64,000 nt of DNA from Parasitella parasitica (Eukaryota > Mucoromycota > Mucoromycetes > Mucorales > Mucoraceae). Of this stretch, positions 57,600 to 64,000 are shown piece by piece. Each line of letters opens with the position of its first letter. Position 1 is the first letter of the stretch. The notes beneath the pieces were generated by a model that worked only from the letters and a program-made list of their open reading frames with translations, made no database searches and was not told the origin of the DNA. Made by a program: the position numbers and the translations under genes. The stretch lies in the NCBI GenBank assembly GCA_025201805.1, contig MU619254.1, positions 1 to 64,000 of the forward strand, in the 5' to 3' direction.

Positions 57600-59471
57600 A
57601 TGCTTTTCGAAAAACCCAAGCACCATTATCACCATCGTGTCAGCGAGTTCCAAGCTGTTGTTCTTGCTGGCTATGGTAGCAGTAACAGGTAGTCTGTAAT
57701 CTGGAAGCCACATGTGTAAACTTTCCTCACAACAGTCGATAGACTTTACCCCATCTCTGAAGAAGACAGCATGCCAAAGGCATTACTACCTGTTGGTAAC
57801 AAGCCAGTGATTTCCTATACTTTAGAATGGCTTGAGAAGGCCGGTATTTATGGTAAATTTCGTCAGAGCTAGAGGAATACTTTTGAGATGCCAACTGTTT
57901 TGTAGATGTCATTGTCGTAATTCAAGCTATTGGAAGCTCCCCACAGAAACTGTCGGCTTATCTCAAAACCTATCCTGGAAATGTGCATTGCCAAGTTGTT
58001 AGTGTGGATGAAGATGATGAAACAGCTGATGCGCTAAGAGCCATCAAAGACAAGATTGATGTAACTATAGAAACAGATAAGTATGAACAGGTATTAATAT
58101 CTGCATTCGCTCTAGAGAGATTTCCTTGTGGTTCCTTGCGATCTGATCACTGAACTCGACCCTTGCGATTTGCTTGATGCACACAGAGTATACGACCCTA
58201 CTTTTACTGCGTTGTTTTATGAGCCTGGATCAAGCGAGAGTGCAAGTAAAGATGACGGTAAAACAAGGCTATGGTGTCAATCAGCAATGCAATCTGACTC
58301 TATTCCATAATACAGATCTTTTACCCTATGTCGGCATCGACTCTACACGTAATGCGCTTGTTTATAAGGCACTCCGATCAGAAGACGACGATTTCTCTAT
58401 GCGCATGTCTTTATTAAACAAGTAAACAAAGAGATACGCATACCAATATCAGGCGACCCTCCTTACCAACAATTCTTAATATAGATTTTCCCGCGTAAGA
58501 GTTCACACAGACTTACAAGATGCACACTTGTATATCTTCAAGCGATGGGTTATTGATATGTTGGCTGACAAGGAGAAAATTACAAGCATTTCAAAGGATC
58601 TGATACCATTGTTAGTCAAGTGTCAATATCAAAAAAAATTAGTCGAAAGAGAAGAGATCGAGAAATGTTTGTATAGGCTTGGCTACTGTCGATTATGAAA
58701 CTGATTCAAAGCGTTTAGATTCGTCGACCTATGAAAATTTGCTTGCAAATGCACTTTCCCTTTCTACAACGCAGTCTGCTGATGTAGACGATGACTTATA
58801 TATGAACGACCCCATTCATCCTAGCTTTGAAAGCCCAATTAAAACGTATGTGCATGTTTATCGCGGAGGCTTCTGTGGTCGAGGCAATACAACTGCCAGT
58901 TACAACGAACTGAATCGTAATGTAAGTAAAACCAACTTTTTCAAAGTGGGATCAAATAGGCTTACAACACTCCTTTCTTGCAATAGGCAACAAAGCAGGG
59001 CGCCTCGATCACCCGCGTACCTTCTAGTGCAGAAGTTGCTCCCAGAACTCAAGTCGGTAACGATTCGATCGTCGGTGAATCCACAAAAATTGATGAAAGA
59101 TCCTCTGTAAAGAAATCCTGTGTTGGCTCATACTGTGTCATTGGAAAGAACGTTAAGATTATTAATTCCGTTATTATGGACCACGTGGTGATTGGCGACA
59201 AGTAAGCATTGTGTTCAGGAGTATTGTGAATGTAACATGTATGTTAATTCGCTGTTCTGTAGCGTCAAAATTGAGGGATGTATCATCTGTAAGAATGCTC
59301 AGATCCACGAAAAGGCTTCTCTAAAGGACTGCGATGTTGCTTACGGATATATTGTGCAAAAAGACAGTAAGTATTTCTTTGTGTAAAGCCTTTTGATATA
59401 TTATGTTAAATATGATCGCATTAGGTGTATTGAAGGGGGAGAAACTAGTTGATTTTAGAGAAGCTATTTAA
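57600..59471 (+). CDS. GCD1: translation initiation factor eIF2B subunit gamma
   Basis: Ten exons (57600-57681, 57736-57852, 57906-58060, 58116-58257, 58316-58421, 58485-58621, 58677-58921, 58987-59201, 59263-59366, 59425-59471) give 449 residues. The pyrophosphorylase-like domain begins FQAVVLAGYGS and continues with PKALLPVGNKPVISYTLEWL and LVVPCDLITELDP. A left-handed beta-helix of hexapeptide repeats ends the protein (VGNDSIVG, IGKNVKIINSVI, VKIEGCIICKNAQI). With epsilon it forms the catalytic part of the eIF2 GDP-GTP exchange factor, which starvation kinases inhibit through eIF2-P. The donor at 58622 (T|GTCAAT) is weak but is the only one restoring frame with a 55-nt intron. Confidence 0.93.
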
Positions 59472-59780
59472 TGTAGTGCAATATAGAAAAAAAAAAATTG
59501 AATCATCTGAGAACTGTATAACAGTTATCATTGTGAACACATAAACAAACACACACCCAAAAAGCGTAAATGGCTTGTTTTCGACCCCTTTTAACTTAAT
59601 TTGTGTAGCTCAAGGCGCACAAACAGACAAGTGCAACATTACTCGACTGTAATCGTGCTGAATACCTGAAAGCAGCTGTGTGTAGCTTTTTTTTTTTTTT
59701 TTTTTGCATAAGGTAAAAAAACTACCTTGATTTCTCTTTCTCTCTTCATCTTTATCTTTCTTGCTTCTTTACTTTATAAA
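59472..59780. other. short intergenic region with poly-T tract
   Basis: A 23-base T-run at about 59685-59707 and CT-rich DNA precede the next gene's ATG. Nothing else is seen. Confidence 0.55.
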
Positions 59781-60609
59781 ATGCCCTCAAACAACTTGAT
59801 TTCGTTATCTTCTGTCTCAAGTAAGTTGTTTGCCTATCTCAAAAGATTGAAGCATCTCTTTTCTGATAGCATTTATAGATTTAAGACTTGAAAATTTCAG
59901 AACACAGCATGAATTGGCAAAGAACTTCTATGATGATTATGAATTCTGTCCTATTCATCATGTAGAAGAGGTAAAATTCTATGACAGCTTACTTCTTTGT
60001 GTTCTAATCCATGAAAAATTTCAGGTTACTGAGCATCGCGAGAGAGTTCAAAAGCGTACATCTCCATATCCATCTCCAAATTTATCTGTTTCTTCGACTT
60101 CATCTGCGTCTTCATTTTTTTGCATGTCTTCAAACTATAATCAGCAATCTTTTCGTAAATCAAATATTGCCTCTATTGCTACACCTATAGCCACAACAAA
60201 TACTACGGCTACAAGAGCAATCCCTATCATTGATCCTAGCAACATGACCCCTGTTGCTGTACCTGTCCATCAACAGCATGCACAAAAGACGTTTAGCAAC
60301 ACATCTCCGTCAATGCCTCAGTGGATTGCATTTAAGAATAATACTAGTTCAATGAGTACAAGTCCTAGTAGTATCCACAGTAACTTAAGTTTAAGCAGTA
60401 GCAGTAGTAGTAGCAATAGCAGTATTAGTAATAATACAGTCGGGTATCGTCAAGATTACTACTATGGTAGTTACCAACAACCACAGATCATCCCTTCTAC
60501 TATTGTTCGAGCAATTCCCATTATTGACCCTACTACAAGACAAGTATTCCATCATCCACAACAACAAATAATCCAACCTCCTGGATTTTATAATGTTTCA
60601 GTTTGTTAA
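59781..60609 (+). CDS. uncharacterised Ser/Gln-rich protein with duplicated RAIPIIDP motif
   Basis: Exons 59781-59820, 59879-59970 and 60025-60609 give 238 residues. The second intron (59971-60024) is 54 nt, in frame and free of stops, so retention would add 18 residues. A helical N-terminus (RTQHELAKNFYDDYEFCPIHHVEE) is followed by disordered Ser/Thr/Gln-rich sequence. The motif RAIPIIDP occurs twice, near residues 105 and 208, each followed by a Pro/Val-rich stretch. Duplicated short linear motifs in disorder usually mean repeated partner binding. I recognise no family. The serine run is encoded by mixed AGT/AGC codons. The reading frame and splice sites make it a real gene. Confidence 0.72.
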
Positions 60610-62152
60610 TCGTCAGGGGGAAAAGCATATATCATGTTGTAAAGGCGTAAACTTTTCCTTATGTCACAACATTTTATTATCATTGCTGTATATTTTCACT
60701 TCAATTACCTTTTGAATTTTCCTCTCAGAGCATGTTTAATATTAATAGTCATTTCACACATACATATCGTTAAATTTATAAATATACTTTAAATAGTTAT
60801 CCTCAATCAAATATAATAAAAATTGATTTCAATTATATAAATTCAGAATCAAAAGTAGACTCGGTGCCAAGTTGACAAAAGCTGTTTCTGATTTTCTTAA
60901 TTAATTAATTTAGTATGTATTTATTACAATCTGCATTTTCCAAAAGCACCCTAAAGACTTGAATGAGTTATATGTAATACCAAGTTCTGTTTACTGTGTT
61001 GACAAATAGTGTTACGATAGAAATAATTCAATATAAAGAGAAGAAATTTTTTTTTATCAACAAAAATTCTTTGGTTCTTGCATGATTTTACTCTTATATT
61101 ATTTTATTTACATTTGTAGGATTATACATCTTTAGCTGCAGGCTATATTCTCATATCCTCTCTACACAACAGTAGTTGCCTGAATTATTGCACCATTCAA
61201 ACGGAAAATCACTTTTATCTTTAAACTGGTGCACATTCGTTTCAAAGTAGTACAAACGAAACACATGTTTAATCCAAAGAAATCTTCTCCTTTGTTTAGA
61301 TTAAATCTTTTTAAAAGAACAACATAATCTTCAATTAGCTGGAGATAATTTTCCAATTACAAGCATTTTTAAAGGATATGGTCCAACTAATACTAAAAAA
61401 TTTGTTGAGTAATACTATATTATATTTAATGATTGTTACGCTTACTTTGTTCAAATCTACAAAACTCAAATTCAGGCCAAGAGAAAATTTTAATTTTCAG
61501 TTGAAGTACTGAGCTACTGTTGTAGACAAGTTACTGATGTATAGGGGTGTGGCTGACTCTAAGTAAGAAAACTTATTTTATACATATGACGAAATATGAC
61601 ATGTCAAGGCAGAGCCCCTTTAAATGAAACATTGTTGCAGGAACTGGAAAATCAAACTGATACAAATCATCCATCTTTATATCAACTAAATTAATTACTT
61701 AATCATATGATAACAGAAACTTCTTCCTGGGATTGTATTAACTTCCCGTAAGATTATTGATTCATTACTAGGAAAATATGAACACTAACTCTACCGTGAA
61801 GCCCTGGCTCAGTCATACTATGAATAATATGCTTATCAGCTGTGCTGCTTGATTTGACCAACTGTACGGTAATAAAGTAGACGTATCACAACCACAAAAC
61901 TCGCCATATTAATAGTGTGAGAAAGGACACCGGCTACCATAGCATACAAGAACATGGGCAATATTGAATTGCTTTCCGTAATTGGAAGGTAAAGAGTTTG
62001 TTTCAAGGCAAATATGAATGGAAAAGGTTCGAAGCACATTCTAATTCCTACTCAAATGTATAAGAACTTGTCTTTTATCTTGTTTTTTTGGTGTTGTATA
62101 TCTCTCTTTCGAATCTCGTCCTGGAGGGCTTCATTTCATCCAACATTTCATT
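60610..62152. other. 1.5-kb AT-rich intergenic region
   Basis: Only short frames (61162-61356 and 61836-62039, both minus) occur and neither matches a family. It contains the 5' flank of the APSES gene. Nothing else is supported. Confidence 0.55.
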
Positions 62153-63641
62153 ATGAATTATTCTTGTTCCCCATCGAAAAAGGGTGTTTTGCAGCAACGA
62201 GACAATTGCCCTTCTGTGCCACCTATAGGAACGCGTGAAGATCAACACGGTCATCCCAAACAGGCGGTATCTCCAGCATACAATCCTAGTAGTACGCAGC
62301 AGTATTCAGTACTTCAGATGGAGCTCCCGCCACCTTCATCTAGGTGTCTGCCCTCAATGCAACCTGTGCAATTAATCCAATGGATGCAGCGCCCTAAATT
62401 CACTACCTCTTTTTGGGAAGAAGAAGGCACGCTGTGCTATCAAGTGGATGCTAACAGCGTTTGTGTTGCTCGTAGACAAGGTAATGAAACTATATTTCGG
62501 AATAGCATTAACTACTGAGCGCTCTTTCTGCTGATAGATAATGACATGATCAACGGCACAAAGCTTTTAAATGTCGCTGGCTTATCTCGCGGTAAACGCG
62601 ATGGAATCTTGAAAAATGAAAAGGCTCGCGTAGTTGTCAAAATAGGCCCAATGCATCTGAAGGGCGTGTGGTAAGTTGGTTACCGATGTCTACTCGTATA
62701 ATAATTAAAGGTGTAATTAGGATCACATTTAACCGAGCAAAGGAGCTTGCCCATCAATTCAAACTAACAGAGCTATTGTATCCATTGTTCCTTGATAATC
62801 CTAGTGCTCATCTTCAAAATACGCAAAAACACGCCTTGTCTGAGCAATCTGAAGTCTCGCATAACATCAGTCGTGAGCAACTGTTTGTAAGCCCAAGTCC
62901 TGTATTCGAATACTAATAAAAATAATAGGTTATAAATATAACGGTAATTCTACATTGCAAGCAAGCACTTTCAGACCAGGCACATCTTTTATGACTCAAT
63001 CTAATGCTTATCAGGGAGTAAATCCCACGTCTACCGCCATCCACACCATCACAAACATGCGAATATCTGATTATTACCGTCCTTTGAACTCCAGATATCC
63101 AGGCCTTGTTACTCATCATATATACCCATCTTACAATGACAGTAGCCGCAGTGAAAGATACAGTAATACGCATCAAGCATCGGTAGATCGATTTTTGGCT
63201 CAAGAAGACTATGGTACGAATTGTCTTGACGGTTTCCCTGGAATCCCTGTGATGCGCACGCAAGAAAACACTGACTTTCAAGCAGCTGCATGTCGATTTC
63301 AAAGGCCCAAGGCAGAAGAAATACTGCTTTCGAATTCTACCTGTCATCGACAACTGCCACAGGAACACCAGTGTTCTTACTACCCTCAGCAGCAAATTAT
63401 ACCAAATGGTCCAAATTCTTTGGAATTCTTCTGTCCGCCACCTACATCAGCAGATAACTCGACACCGCCAACTCCAGTAGATTCTTCTACTACGTTTCAA
63501 TTTGAGCTCCATTCGCTTTATGGCCAAAAAAATGTGAATCATCAAACACCATTGACATCAGAAGACGATCCGTTTGTTTTGAATTCTTATAATCAGACGC
63601 AGCAATCCCAAGATGATGGACTTGACTTGTATAATATTTAA
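62153..63641 (+). CDS. APSES transcription factor, StuA-like
   Basis: Exons 62153-62480, 62538-62670, 62721-62872 and 62929-63641 give 441 residues. The APSES (KilA-N-type) DNA-binding domain spans about residues 80-190: [52 protein letters not shown], then [19 protein letters not shown] and [10 protein letters not shown]. This matches StuA/Asm1/Efg1, regulators of conidiation, hyphal form and mating in other fungi. The remaining half is Ser/Pro/Gln/Tyr-rich and disordered. The last intron uses C|GTGAGC at 62873; a more obvious GTAAGC at 62887 breaks the frame. Confidence 0.94.
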
Positions 63642-63881
63642 TATATATATCTCTTTGCATTTTCGTTTCTTTATTTCATACAAAATAAAAATTTTCCCAA
63701 ACCTATTTAGTGTCAAGTTTCAAATATTCGAATTACAGATAGAAATAATTGACCGTGTGCGCTTCACTACAAGTTGATCTTTAATATAATTTAGAAAGAA
63801 GTAAAGACACAAACAATATTATGATTAATATAGCAAGCCAACAAAAGTAATACTCAAACTCATCTTTATAAACACATAAAA

Positions 63882-64000
63882 TCAATGATCTACATCTTCA
63901 ATGGTAATAGAAGGGTTTGCTGTAAAGAAACACAGAAGGAATCAGTCAAGATATCAGACTATGCTTTGTTGATCGTCCCCTTGATGATTTTCTTCTGCTT
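63882..64000 (-). CDS. possible 3' end of a gene running off the window
   Basis: On the minus strand a good acceptor (T-rich then CAG, ending at 63920) is followed by codons reading NPSITIEDVDH and a TGA at 63882-63884. The sequence from 64000 down to about 63962 is Lys-rich and open. I could not place the donor, so the split between exon and intron is uncertain, and no product is named. Confidence 0.3.

Noticed and set aside
58667-58676. GTTTGTATAG read as a 10-nt intron in eIF2B gamma
   Set aside because: It would fix the frame but is far below spliceable length. The 55-nt intron from 58622 to 58676 fixes it equally well.
62887-62928. GTAAGC donor giving a 42-nt intron in the APSES gene
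   Set aside because: It leaves the last exon out of frame. C|GTGAGC at 62873 gives a normal 56-nt intron and keeps frame.

Overview
This window is nuclear DNA of a filamentous fungus, most likely an early-diverging one (Mucoromycota, probably Mucorales). The evidence is AT-rich intergenic DNA, many very short introns (mostly about 50-60 nt) with GTAAGT-like donors and short pyrimidine-AG acceptors, long Q/HQ tracts in transcription factors, and a gene set (Prp4, RNA polymerase I largest subunit, SmD3, Rcl1, Rpb11, Dmc1, septin, eIF2B gamma, APSES factor) that is plainly eukaryotic and fungal. For most genes I rebuilt exon chains that keep one reading frame from ATG to stop. All coordinates below come from reading the sequence, with no database search.

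Layout. 1-5.2 kb is a gene-poor, AT-rich accessory stretch. It holds an intron-containing tRNA-Ile(UAU), a 149-bp tandem duplication and a decayed Tc1/mariner-like transposase. 5.2-11 kb carries PSO2/SNM1 (+), a bHLH factor with a 27-Q tract (+) and PRP4 (-). 11.4-16.6 kb is the RNA polymerase I largest subunit (-). 17.7-22.7 kb carries a mitochondrial phosphate carrier (+), SmD3 (-), a small membrane protein (-), RCL1 (+) and RPB11 (+). 22.9-28.5 kb is one 1,750-residue helical-repeat protein that I compare with focadhesin/RST1. 28.5-34.1 kb is sparse, with an F-box protein (+) and a mitochondrial DEAD-box helicase (-). 34.8-36.3 kb is a Gcn4/Cpc1-type bZIP gene (-) with upstream ORFs in its leader, a TATA box and a perfect TGACTCA element. 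37-40 kb has an alkaline ceramidase (+) and an HSF-type factor (+). 42-50.5 kb has threonine aldolase (-), a PQ-loop transporter (+), a septin (-), DMC1 (+) and the 3-hydroxyacyl-CoA dehydratase PHS1 (-). 52-64 kb has an mpaB-type oxygenase (+), a tandem CCCH protein (-), eIF2B gamma/GCD1 (+), an uncharacterised Ser-rich protein (+), a StuA-type APSES factor (+), and possibly the 3' end of another gene (-).

Functional links. Several genes belong to core RNA machinery: Pol I, Pol II, U4/U6 and Sm proteins, Rcl1 for 18S rRNA processing, and perhaps a Ski-complex cofactor. The bZIP gene and eIF2B gamma are two ends of the general amino acid control pathway, and the bZIP leader has the uORF layout expected for eIF2/eIF2B-dependent reinitiation control. 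I see no CRISPR array, no secondary-metabolite cluster, no virus and no clear novel multi-gene system. The most interesting signals are the uORF/auto-activation architecture of the bZIP gene, the focadhesin-like giant, the GC-AG intron plus 8-nt microexon of DMC1, and a GC-rich, possibly structured non-coding island at 51.1-51.5 kb.
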